This document shows, one piece after another, positions 11,042 through 18,655 of a stretch of DNA of 41,342 nt. This DNA comes from an uncultured Bacillota bacterium (GTDB lineage: Bacteria; Bacillota_I; Bacilli_A; RF39; UBA660). Under the pieces are notes generated by a model that worked only from the letters and a program-made list of their open reading frames with translations, ran no database searches and was not told the origin of the DNA. The position numbers and the translations under genes are program-made. Position 1 is the first letter of the stretch, and the number at the start of each line of letters is the position of its first letter. Location: positions 1-41,342 of the forward strand of contig CAMOPK010000001.1 of assembly GCA_946622285.1 (NCBI GenBank), given 5' to 3'.

Positions 11042-11644
11042 CTATTTTTCTTTAACTTCTATAATGTTTGCTTCTTTAACATCTTCAATTTCTTTTTTGA
11101 TTTCTTTTTTAGGTGCATATTTTTTATAACATAAGTATGCCCATAAGTCGCTTATAGCATCAGCAATTAATACTGCTCCTATTATTCTTACAACTAGTTT
11201 AGAAACATTGAATGCATTTAAAATCATATAGATTCCAAATCCAATAAATAGAATAGAAATAACAAGACCTAACCACCAACGATTATAATCAGCTTTTTTA
11301 AATGCCATTGCATCTTTAAATTTACCTAATCCATCAACCAATAGTAGCATTCCTGCTGCGAATGGAATAATTGATGATAAAAGTGTTGGATTTAATAATA
11401 TATAAACACCAAATGTAATACATAAAAGTCCAGCTAATAAACTAAATTTACTTAATGTGTTAAAAGCATTTTTACCAAGAAATCTTATTATATAAATTAC
11501 TCCATATAATAATACTAAAATACCAACAATATAATTTACCGCATCAAGTACAAAACCAGGGTTTAATAACATAATTACACCCATAATCACATATAAAAGT
11601 GATACAAATAACGTGTACATTTTAATCTTTTTTAATAATTCCAT
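11042..11644 (-). CDS. DUF308/HdeD-like multi-pass membrane protein
   Basis: About six hydrophobic segments with internal repeats (VLLYGVIYIIRF, LLLVDGLGKFKDAMAFKKADYNRWWLGLVISILFIGFGIYMI); ATG with GGTGAT upstream. Confidence 0.75.
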   Translation of the reverse strand: MELLKKIKMYTLFVSLLYVIMGVIMLLNPGFVLDAVNYIVGILVLLYGVIYIIRFLGKNAFNTLSKFSLLAGLLCITFGVYILLNPTLLSSIIPFAAGMLLLVDGLGKFKDAMAFKKADYNRWWLGLVISILFIGFGIYMILNAFNVSKLVVRIIGAVLIADAISDLWAYLCYKKYAPKKEIKKEIEDVKEANIIEVKEK

Positions 11645-11689
11645 AGTAATCACCAAAAAAATTATAACACAAAAAGTAAAAAAAGTCAG

Positions 11690-11716
11690 TTAAAAAACTC
11701 TTGGATTCCAAGAGTT
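11690..11716 (-). terminator. Intrinsic terminator after tRNA-Ser
   Basis: Minus strand AACTCTTGG-AAT-CCAAGAGTTTTTTAA. Confidence 0.85.
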
Positions 11717-11725
11717 ATTTTTATT

Positions 11726-11814
11726 TGGCGAAGAGTGTGGGATTCGAACCCACGTGCCACGAATGACAACTTGATTTCGAGTCAAGCTCGTTATAACCAC
11801 TTCGATAACTCTTC
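11726..11814 (-). tRNA. tRNA-Ser (anticodon CGA), CCA encoded
   Basis: GAAGAGT...CTTGA-CTCGAAA-TCAAG...variable arm TGTCA-TTCG-TGGCA...GTGGG-TTCGAAT-CCCAC-ACTCTTC-G-CCA. Confidence 0.95.
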
Positions 11815-12060
11815 TTAAATTCTCACACTTTTAATTTTTTGCAATTCAAATCTATATTTTTGTTTAATATTTGGATATTTTTGATGATCAACTTCAGCCA
11901 AAAATGAATCAATAGGTCTTACCCAAACAGGAGCATTATCATATAAACCACGATAAATAACTACTTCTTTTTCATCTTCAGAGTATTTTCCAATTTCTAA
12001 CACAATATAATAATCACCTTTAAAATGTTTATAAACACCATTAATTTTCACTTTTCGCAT
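11815..12060 (-). CDS. DUF1653 domain protein
   Basis: MRKVKINGVYKHFKGDYYIVLEIGKYSEDEKEVVIYRGLYDNAPVWVRPIDSFLAEV matches the DUF1653 pattern as I know it. Confidence 0.8.
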   Translation of the reverse strand: MRKVKINGVYKHFKGDYYIVLEIGKYSEDEKEVVIYRGLYDNAPVWVRPIDSFLAEVDHQKYPNIKQKYRFELQKIKSVRI

Positions 12061-12097
12061 TTTTTAACCACCTAATATCATTATACAACATTTTATA

Positions 12098-12126
12098 TTG
12101 ATTTATGTTATTTTTTTATGTATACT
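12098..12126 (+). promoter_or_regulatory. Promoter (TTGATT-N17-TATACT)
   Basis: Hexamers with 17-nt spacer, about 25 nt before the revised start at 12152. The ORF-track TTG start at 12098 is the -35 box. Confidence 0.65.
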
Positions 12127-12151
12127 AAACCTTATTAAAGGGATGATATAT

Positions 12152-12643
12152 ATGAAAAGTAGTGAAATAAGTACAAAAAAAGATAGTATTATTGAAAGAA
12201 GAAAAGAATTAACTGCTCAATTAGATGGCGTAAAAGCTGAATTAACACAGTTACAAACTGAATGTCCACATGAATTAGTATTAGTATTTGACGATCATTG
12301 TCCTCATATGATTGGACCAACACATCGTTGCAAATGCCCTGCTTGTGGTAAAAGGGAGGATATATATCCTACTCATGAATATGAGAAAAGTTCTTTTAAA
12401 GATTCTAAAAGAATAAACTTAACTGATTACGATTTTTGTAATCTAGGATTCACTAACTGTAACGAAATTTATACACCAATTATTACTGAAATTTTTACAC
12501 ATTATGAATATTATTATGAATCTGGTACTCCTATTGAAGAAATTAATCAAACAATGAGACGAGTTGTTGATGCTATGATAAAAGTTCATGTTCCAGTTAA
12601 ACAAATTGGTAAAAATCCATTTCTATTTAAGTCAAATGACTAA
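12152..12643 (+). CDS. Hypothetical zinc-ribbon-like protein
   Basis: MKSSEISTKKDSIIERRKELTAQLDGVKAELTQLQTECPHELVLVFDDHCPHMIGPTHRCKCPACGKREDI; Cys/His cluster after a coiled-coil-like start; AAAGGGATGATATATATG. Confidence 0.65.
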   Translation: MKSSEISTKKDSIIERRKELTAQLDGVKAELTQLQTECPHELVLVFDDHCPHMIGPTHRCKCPACGKREDIYPTHEYEKSSFKDSKRINLTDYDFCNLGFTNCNEIYTPIITEIFTHYEYYYESGTPIEEINQTMRRVVDAMIKVHVPVKQIGKNPFLFKSND

Positions 12644-12664
12644 GGTCAATTTGACTTTTTTTTT
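12629..12664 (+). terminator. Intrinsic terminator
   Basis: AAGTCAAATGAC-TAAG-GTCAATTTGACTTTTTTTTT. Confidence 0.85.
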
Positions 12665-12708
12665 AAAAAGTGCATAATATTGGGGTCGAAACAAAAGGGG
12701 GAAATATT

Positions 12709-13095
12709 ATGACATTTAATAGTAATGAAAGTGAAAAGGTTTCTGTCTGTGCATTAGTAGTAAAATTAATTGATAGTGCAACATCATATTCAAAGGTATA
12801 TGAATATAAAGTCCCAGGTGAAGGTGCTGAACTTGCTTATGCAGCAGGATTTATTTCAACAACTTATAAAAATCTTGGAAAAAAAGTTGCATCTCGTAAA
12901 GTAGATAATTGTAAATCAATAATGTACATATCTGGTTTTAGTACAGCAAGTAGTGTTTCATTTGATGAACAAAAGCTTTATGAGCAAATTAAAAGTGAAA
13001 TCGAAACATTTAAAGCTGAAGCTAAAAATGCTGCAATTGCTCAAGCCCAATTAAGAGCTGCACAAAGATTGGAAAGACAACCACGTACAAAATAA
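12709..13095 (+). CDS. Hypothetical protein (128 aa)
   Basis: MTFNSNESEKVSVCALVVKLIDSATSYSKVYEYKVPGEG...; ATG preceded by AAAAGGGGGAAATATT. ORF-track start at 12670 lies in promoter-like sequence. Confidence 0.65.
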   Translation: MTFNSNESEKVSVCALVVKLIDSATSYSKVYEYKVPGEGAELAYAAGFISTTYKNLGKKVASRKVDNCKSIMYISGFSTASSVSFDEQKLYEQIKSEIETFKAEAKNAAIAQAQLRAAQRLERQPRTK

Positions 13096-13127
13096 AAAAG
13101 AATGTTAATAAACATTCTTTTTATTTT
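13096..13127. terminator. Bidirectional terminator between hypothetical gene and tRNA-Leu
   Basis: AAAGAATGTT-AATA-AACATTCTTT flanked by A-rich and T-rich tracts. Confidence 0.75.
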
Positions 13128-13131
13128 TATA

Positions 13132-13217
13132 TGGTGCAAGAAAGGAGACTTGAACTCCCACGAGCATATGCCCACTACCCCCTCAAAGTAGCGCGTCTAC
13201 CATTCCGCCATCCTTGC
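13132..13217 (-). tRNA. tRNA-Leu (anticodon GAG), CCA encoded
   Basis: GCAAGGATGGCGGAATGGTAGACGCGCTACTTTGAGGGGGTAGTGGGCATATGCTCGTGGGAGTTCAAGTCTCCTTTCTTGCACCA. Confidence 0.95.
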
Positions 13218-13316
13218 GTTTCATAAATAGATTATACTACAAATAGTCAAAAATTGTAATTTTTTATTAATCATACTATGATATATTCGATAAAAAGTAA
13301 AGAACAAATAAGATTA

Positions 13317-13344
13317 AAAAAGATTAACATTGTTAATCTTTTTT
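13317..13344 (-). terminator. Intrinsic terminator after tRNA-Thr
   Basis: Minus strand AAAAGATTAAC-AAT-GTTAATCTTTTTT. Confidence 0.8.
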
Positions 13345-13354
13345 ATTGCTTATA

Positions 13355-13430
13355 TGGTGCTGGAAATAGGACTTGAACCTACGACCTGCTCTTTACGAGG
13401 GAGCTGCTCTACCAACTGAGCTATTCCAGC
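13355..13430 (-). tRNA. tRNA-Thr (anticodon CGT), CCA encoded
   Basis: GCTGGAATAGCTCAGTTGGTAGAGCAGCTCCCTCGTAAAGAGCAGGTCGTAGGTTCAAGTCCTATTTCCAGCACCA. Confidence 0.95.
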
Positions 13431-13499
13431 AATTAACTCAATTATAATACTTTAGTTTTTTTTTGACAATAAAAAAATAGCTATTTGCTATTCTTCTAT
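13430..13499. repeat. 70-bp direct repeat copy A (stop + terminator + promoter)
   Basis: CAATTAACTCAATTATAATACTTTAGTTTTTTTTTGACAATAAAAAAATAGCTATTTGCTATTCTTCTAT; differs at 1/70 positions from 13961-14030. Confidence 0.97.
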
Positions 13500-13912
13500 C
13501 GTCTCTTTCGAGGTCTTTCAAATCTGCTAATATTTGGATTCCCTGCTATCACAGTTCTTGTCTTTAAACTGTGTGGATCTTGACCCATTTTTAATAAATG
13601 TGTCTGTTGAGTAGCAATTCTAGCTGCTTTAAGAGCTTCTAATTCTGCTTTTTTAAGATCTGCTAATTCAGTTTCAGTTAATTCTTCTTGTTCCTGTTGT
13701 TTATCTTGTTCTTCTTGCTGTCTTTTTAAAGCATAATAACCTTCCATTGATCTATTAAAACTAACAATTCTACTTATTTTTACAATTTCTTCTTCAGTAA
13801 ATCCTAAACTTAGTAATTCTTTTTTCCATTCATCAAAATCAGAGTAATCAGTTTTGACATCAGTTGCCTGATATCTTTTCCACAACTCAATTGTTTCTCT
13901 TACAATATTCAT
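13496..13912 (-). CDS. Hypothetical protein, Q/E-rich with basic C-terminus
   Basis: 138 aa MNIVRETIELWKRYQATDVKTDYSDFDEWKKELL...RFERPRKRR; preceded by GAAGGAGGAAACAAATG; flanked by the 70-bp repeats. Confidence 0.75.
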   Translation of the reverse strand: MNIVRETIELWKRYQATDVKTDYSDFDEWKKELLSLGFTEEEIVKISRIVSFNRSMEGYYALKRQQEEQDKQQEQEELTETELADLKKAELEALKAARIATQQTHLLKMGQDPHSLKTRTVIAGNPNISRFERPRKRR

Positions 13913-13960
13913 TTGTTTCCTCCTTCAATTTCTTTATTAAAGAAATCAAACTTATTCTAT

Positions 13961-14030
13961 CAATTAACTCAATTATAATACTTTAGTCTTTTTTTGACAA
14001 TAAAAAAATAGCTATTTGCTATTCTTCTAT
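13961..14030. repeat. 70-bp direct repeat copy B (rpoE stop + terminator + promoter)
   Basis: CAATTAACTCAATTATAATACTTTAGTCTTTTTTTGACAATAAAAAAATAGCTATTTGCTATTCTTCTAT; 69/70 identical to copy A. Confidence 0.97.
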
Positions 14031-14456
14031 TTCATCATCCCCAATGATAGTTAAATCATCAAGGTCATCATCATCATCTAAATCAGCGTCAACTACATCA
14101 TCAACACTTTCAAGTGATTCTCCTTCTGTTTCTTCTTCTTCAGTTTCTTCTGGTTCTTCAATAACTTCATCTTCAACTTCTTCATCGTCATCAATAACAA
14201 TTTCAACTGAATGATGTTCTCTTAAATCCCATTCATTATTATCTAAAACGATAAATCTTTTATCCATTGTAAGTGCTGTATAGAAGTCGCCTATTTTACT
14301 CGCATATTGAGTATCATTAAATCCTAATAAATCACATACTTTTCTAAATAAATCAGGAGTTTTTAAAGTAACATTATTTTCCTTTAAGTAACGGTATGCA
14401 ATCTCTACATAAGTAAGTAAACTTAGTTCTTCTTTTGTCATATCAGTTAATTTCAT
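14019..14456 (-). CDS. rpoE: DNA-directed RNA polymerase subunit delta
   Basis: KLTDMTKEELSLLTYVEIAYRYLKENNVTLKTPDLFRKVCDLL and a highly acidic Asp/Glu tail; adjacent to argS. Confidence 0.92.
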   Translation of the reverse strand: MKLTDMTKEELSLLTYVEIAYRYLKENNVTLKTPDLFRKVCDLLGFNDTQYASKIGDFYTALTMDKRFIVLDNNEWDLREHHSVEIVIDDDEEVEDEVIEEPEETEEEETEGESLESVDDVVDADLDDDDDLDDLTIIGDDEIEE

Positions 14457-14465
14457 ATATACCTC

Positions 14466-16064
14466 CTACATTTTTTCATATACTTGAACTCCAATTAATT
14501 CAAGTGCTTTCTTTATAACAATTGAAACTGCTTTTATTAAATTAATATATTCCTCTGTTTTTACCTCATCATCAGTTAACACATGTTCATGTGCATAGAA
14601 AGTATGAAACAAAGTTGCAAAATCATATACATAATTAGTTATTAAATGCGGCATATGTCTCTCGGCTGCTGAATTAACAACATCTTCAAATTCATACATT
14701 TTCTTTAAAATATCTAAAACATAACTAGAATTTAAATTTTTATATTCAAGTTCTCTTATTTCATGATTATAATCACTTAAAATTGAACAAATTCTAGCAT
14801 ATGCATATTGTATATAATATACAGGATTTTCATTATTATGTTTTGTTGCTATATCCATATCAAAGTCAAGTTGAGTATCAAGTGATCTTGATGTAAATAT
14901 ATATCTTGTTGCATCAAGTCCTACTTCTTCTACTAATTCATTTAAAGTAACAACTTTACCTGTACGTTTGCTCATTTTTATTTCTTCGCCACTTTTAAGT
15001 AAACGAACCATTTGTAATATTTCAACATCAAGTTTGTTTGGATCTTCTCCAAGCATCTCGATTGAAGCTTTAAGTCTTGGAATATATCCATGATGATCAG
15101 CACCTAAAACATCTATTAGTTCATCATATCCACGTGAATATTTGTTCAAGTGATATGCAATATCAGGAAGTAGATATGTATAATTTCCATCATTTTTAAC
15201 TAATACACGATCTTTTTCGTCACCAAATTCGCTTGTTTTTAACCAAACTGCTCCTTCAGCTTCATATGTATATCCTTTTTCTTCAAGTAATTTTAAAACT
15301 TTATCCACTTGTTTACTCTCATAAAGTGATTTTTCAGAAAACCAAATATCAAATTCAACATTGAAGTTCTTTAAATCTCTTTTAATATTATCAAGTAAAT
15401 AATTCATTCCATATTCTTTAACTACTTCTAAAGATACTTCATCTGGATATTTAGCTAATATTTCTTTAGCAAGTTCAACTATTTCAACTCCATGATATCC
15501 ATCTTCTGGAAATTCAATTTTCTCACCCTTAAGTTCTTTATAACGAGCAAGAATTGAATTTGTTAAATTGTTTATCTGATTTCCACCATCATTTATATAG
15601 TATTCTCTTGTGACATCATACCCAGCACATTTCATAATACGTGCTAAAGAATCTCCATATGCAGCTCCTCTTGCATGACCTAAATGAAGTGTTCCTGTTG
15701 GATTGGCACTTACATATTCAATTTCAACTTTTTTACCATTTCCATAGCTACTAGAGCCATATGTTGGATCTGTAATTACCCTATTTAAGTTTTCATATAA
15801 ATAATCGTTTTTCAAATAAAAATTTATAAAACCAGGACCTGCAACTTCTATTTTTTCTATTTTATCGTCTTTGATAACTTCAATTAATTTAGCTGCAAAA
15901 TCTCTTGGATTCATATTAACTAATTTAGCACTTGTTAAAGCAACATTAGTTGTATATTCACCAAAACCTTTTTTAGTTGGAACATCAATATTAATTTCTA
16001 TTTCATCATTAATATTTAATCTTAATAATGCCTCTTTAACCAGATTTTTCAAATAATTTTTCAC
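14466..16064 (-). CDS. argS: Arginyl-tRNA synthetase
   Basis: VSANPTGTLHLGHARGAAYGDSLARI; KMSKRTGKVVTL; GTG start with GAGGTGAT upstream. Confidence 0.96.
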   Translation of the reverse strand: MKNYLKNLVKEALLRLNINDEIEINIDVPTKKGFGEYTTNVALTSAKLVNMNPRDFAAKLIEVIKDDKIEKIEVAGPGFINFYLKNDYLYENLNRVITDPTYGSSSYGNGKKVEIEYVSANPTGTLHLGHARGAAYGDSLARIMKCAGYDVTREYYINDGGNQINNLTNSILARYKELKGEKIEFPEDGYHGVEIVELAKEILAKYPDEVSLEVVKEYGMNYLLDNIKRDLKNFNVEFDIWFSEKSLYESKQVDKVLKLLEEKGYTYEAEGAVWLKTSEFGDEKDRVLVKNDGNYTYLLPDIAYHLNKYSRGYDELIDVLGADHHGYIPRLKASIEMLGEDPNKLDVEILQMVRLLKSGEEIKMSKRTGKVVTLNELVEEVGLDATRYIFTSRSLDTQLDFDMDIATKHNNENPVYYIQYAYARICSILSDYNHEIRELEYKNLNSSYVLDILKKMYEFEDVVNSAAERHMPHLITNYVYDFATLFHTFYAHEHVLTDDEVKTEEYINLIKAVSIVIKKALELIGVQVYEKM

Positions 16065-16432
16065 TCTATCACCTCATAATTAAGTTCAAATAAAAAATCA
16101 TCCATTTTGACTCCATCACTAGAGAGTTCATAGTCAACTTTAAATAGACCGCTACCAATATACATTGTATTTGTTTTGATGTCAATAGGTAAATTATAAT
16201 TAAGTTTTTTTAAATTATAAATTCCTTCTAATTTACTATTGTTTTTAAAATTAAGAACTATTTCATATTCATTAGAATTCCTACGCATTGTTACTATTTC
16301 ATCAAAAGTAATTGTGACTTTTACTTTATCATCTAAAAAGTGAAGTTTGTTTCCTCTTTTTAAACCAATGATTTCTTTCGTTAGATCTTCTTTAGAATTT
16401 TTTAGTTTTAAATTAATTTTAATTTTAGACAT
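16061..16432 (-). CDS. DUF1934 (YwiB-like) protein
   Basis: 123 aa beta-rich protein directly upstream of argS and overlapping it by GTGA; order matches Bacillus ywiB-argS-rpoE. Confidence 0.7.
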   Translation of the reverse strand: MSKIKINLKLKNSKEDLTKEIIGLKRGNKLHFLDDKVKVTITFDEIVTMRRNSNEYEIVLNFKNNSKLEGIYNLKKLNYNLPIDIKTNTMYIGSGLFKVDYELSSDGVKMDDFLFELNYEVIE

Positions 16433-16506
16433 AACATCACCAATTGAAATGATTATAACATATATTTCTAATATTGCTACATTATTTTTTTCAAAATAAA
16501 AAGAGA

Positions 16507-17514
16507 CTATTTAATAATCTCTATTTCATCACCTTGTTTAAGTAAAAATGCATTAGCATCATCTGTATCTAAATGAAGTTCGAAAGTGAAATTTTCATCA
16601 ACTTTTAAGTGAACATTATCTAGAATACCACCCTTTTCACCCGTTATTTTTACTCGATATAACTTGTTTTTATCTAAGCCATATCTATTTAAATCGTCAT
16701 TATTTAAATGAATGTGACGGTCAGCAATAATGCATCCAAATTCTTTATTAACTTCACCTTTAGGACCAATTATCGTAATTCCGCATGAATTATTCAAATC
16801 ACCAGAATCTCTTACTGGTGGGTTTAATTTTAGCTTATATGAATCAGTCTTAGATATTTCTACTTGAGTATAACTTCTTACTGGTCCTAGAACACGCATA
16901 TTATCAATTTCACCATATTCGCTTTTAATTTTAACTTTTTGCTTAGAAGCGAATTGACCTTTTTGACTTAATGCATGATCAACTTCAAGTTCAAATCCTT
17001 TACCAAATAATATTTCTAAATCTTCTTTAGTTAAATGAACATGATGATTTGATATTCCAACTGGAACTTTAATTATATTTTCTAATAACATATTTTTTAA
17101 AACTCCTACTACTTTTTCTTTAGAACACCCATCTAATTTAGCAACTAATTCTTCAGTTAAGTAATTAGTATCTATTTCATATAAATAATTCTTAGCATCT
17201 ACTCTAAAATATCTTATTTTACCTTTATTTAAAGCAATGACAATTATTCTTGAATCATCTTGATCACTTATATAGTTATCAAAAAATTCAACATAATAAA
17301 TCGTACCTGTTTCGTATTTTTCTTCGCTTAATTCTTTTAATGTTAGACCATATTCAGTATCATTACTTACTTTTGAATATGAATCTCTTTCAATGAAATT
17401 TTTTAAGTTTTCTTTTGATACTAGGATATCACTTAAAATAAGCTCCTTATTTCCATTTATTAATTCTGGAATTATCCTTGCAGTATGATTGTAATTAATA
17501 GTCACATTTATCAT
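16507..17514 (-). CDS. pduL: PduL-type phosphate propanoyl/acetyltransferase with N-terminal extension
   Basis: VPVGISNHHVHLTKEDLEILFG, LGPVRSYTQVEIS, PPVRDSGDLNNSCGITIIGPKG, IIADRHIHLN are PduL motifs; about 150 additional N-terminal residues. Confidence 0.88.
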   Translation of the reverse strand: MINVTINYNHTARIIPELINGNKELILSDILVSKENLKNFIERDSYSKVSNDTEYGLTLKELSEEKYETGTIYYVEFFDNYISDQDDSRIIVIALNKGKIRYFRVDAKNYLYEIDTNYLTEELVAKLDGCSKEKVVGVLKNMLLENIIKVPVGISNHHVHLTKEDLEILFGKGFELEVDHALSQKGQFASKQKVKIKSEYGEIDNMRVLGPVRSYTQVEISKTDSYKLKLNPPVRDSGDLNNSCGITIIGPKGEVNKEFGCIIADRHIHLNNDDLNRYGLDKNKLYRVKITGEKGGILDNVHLKVDENFTFELHLDTDDANAFLLKQGDEIEIIK

Positions 17515-17553
17515 CTCCTATTTAATTATACCACTTAAATCTAATATTTTAAA

Positions 17554-17582
17554 TTGAAATATTGGTCATTATTTGCTATAAT
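17554..17582 (+). promoter_or_regulatory. Promoter (TTGAAA-N17-TATAAT)
   Basis: Exact -10 and 17-nt spacer upstream of GGTGATTATATG; the ORF-track TTG start is the -35 box. Confidence 0.75.
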
Positions 17583-17598
17583 CAATATAGGTGATTAT

Positions 17599-18126
17599 AT
17601 GGAAGTCGCAACAATAATTTGTATTGTAATTGCAGTCGTAGCTTTATTATCAATTGGATTTGTAAGTATCTATAATCGTTTTCAGGAAAATATTATTAGA
17701 ATCAATGAAGTTGAAAGTAATATTGATAATGTTTTAAGAAAAAGATTTGATTTATTAAATAAATCGGTTTCAATCATTAAAAATGAATTACCAGATATTG
17801 AAAATCCACTTGCTATTATTGATGAATTGCATTCAAAAAAGATGACTAATTTTGATTTAGATCGTTCACTTTATCAAGCAATTAATGAATTTGATTCTTA
17901 TAAAGATAAAATAGAAGATCCAGAATTTGGTAAAATTGATGCTGTAATAAAAGAAACAGAAGCGGAATTAGTAGCTTACAGAAAATATTATAACGATGTA
18001 ACAACTGATTATAATCGTCTAAGACATAAGTTCCCTTCTAATCTTGTTGCACTTATATGCAAATATAAGGATCGAAATTACTATGATAATAAGAATGTCT
18101 TAAAAGATGATAATTTAAAACTATAA
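17599..18126 (+). CDS. LemA family protein
   Basis: N-terminal TM, then YNRFQENIIRINEVESNIDNVLRKRFDLLNKSVSIIK and YNRLRHKFPSNLVALI, LemA-like layout. Confidence 0.8.
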   Translation: MEVATIICIVIAVVALLSIGFVSIYNRFQENIIRINEVESNIDNVLRKRFDLLNKSVSIIKNELPDIENPLAIIDELHSKKMTNFDLDRSLYQAINEFDSYKDKIEDPEFGKIDAVIKETEAELVAYRKYYNDVTTDYNRLRHKFPSNLVALICKYKDRNYYDNKNVLKDDNLKL

Positions 18127-18128
18127 AA

Positions 18129-18152
18129 AAAGTATCAGGCAACTGATACTTT
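18129..18152. terminator. Bidirectional terminator between lemA-like and divIC-like genes
   Basis: AAAGTATCAG-GCAA-CTGATACTTT flanked by A and T tracts. Confidence 0.85.
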
Positions 18153-18584
18153 CTTTTTTGGTTCTTTCTTTATTTTAGCAACTATAAATGCTAAAACTGC
18201 TATTATTAACCCAATAACAACAGTATTTAGAATAATAATATATGTAGGAACATTTTCGGTTAAATCCCCTTCAACAGTTTCTACTGCTTTTTTTTCGTCT
18301 ATTTTAATGACATATTCACCATCTTTAGAATATAAATATTCCTCTCTTGCATAACGTGCTAAATAGTCATCATCTTTAAGTTTGCTTATTTCTTGATTAA
18401 GAACAGCTTCTTTATCTTTTAATTCATATAATTGAGCTTGCAATTTTTTTTCTTCAGCTTCATACTTTTTCTTAGAAACGCCATAATTAATCACACTAAA
18501 AGAAACATAGCCAAATAGAACAATTGCTACGACAAATGTTATAAATGCACGAACTTTAAGTTTTAATCTACGTTTCTTCTTCAT
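18135..18584 (-). CDS. DivIC/FtsL-like septum formation protein with second TM segment
   Basis: Basic N-terminus, TM, coiled coil (KKYEAEEKKLQAQLYELKDKEAVLNQEISKLKDDDYLARYAREEYLYSKDGE), then additional C-terminal TM. Confidence 0.75.
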   Translation of the reverse strand: MKKKRRLKLKVRAFITFVVAIVLFGYVSFSVINYGVSKKKYEAEEKKLQAQLYELKDKEAVLNQEISKLKDDDYLARYAREEYLYSKDGEYVIKIDEKKAVETVEGDLTENVPTYIIILNTVVIGLIIAVLAFIVAKIKKEPKKKVSVA

Positions 18585-18627
18585 ATGGCATACCCTCTAG
18601 TTTATTATATCATAAAAAAGCAACAAA

Positions 18628-18655
18628 AAAAGCAATAAAAGTTATTGCTTTACAC
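18628..18655 (-). terminator. Intrinsic terminator
   Basis: Minus strand AAGCAATAA-CTT-TTATTGCTTTTTTT. Confidence 0.8.

Noticed and set aside
11690-13500. Integrative element at the tRNA genes
   Set aside because: No integrase, no attL/attR-like duplication of a tRNA 3' end, and all three tRNAs look intact; only orphan ORFs are present.
13430-14030. 70-bp direct repeats as transposon target-site duplications or CRISPR repeats
   Set aside because: Too long for a typical TSD, no transposase or terminal inverted repeats in the 461-bp interval, and only two copies seen; better read as a duplicated regulatory cassette.
16064-16100. T-box or other riboswitch upstream of argS
   Set aside because: argS overlaps DUF1934 by GTGA, leaving no leader; no specifier or antiterminator structure seen.
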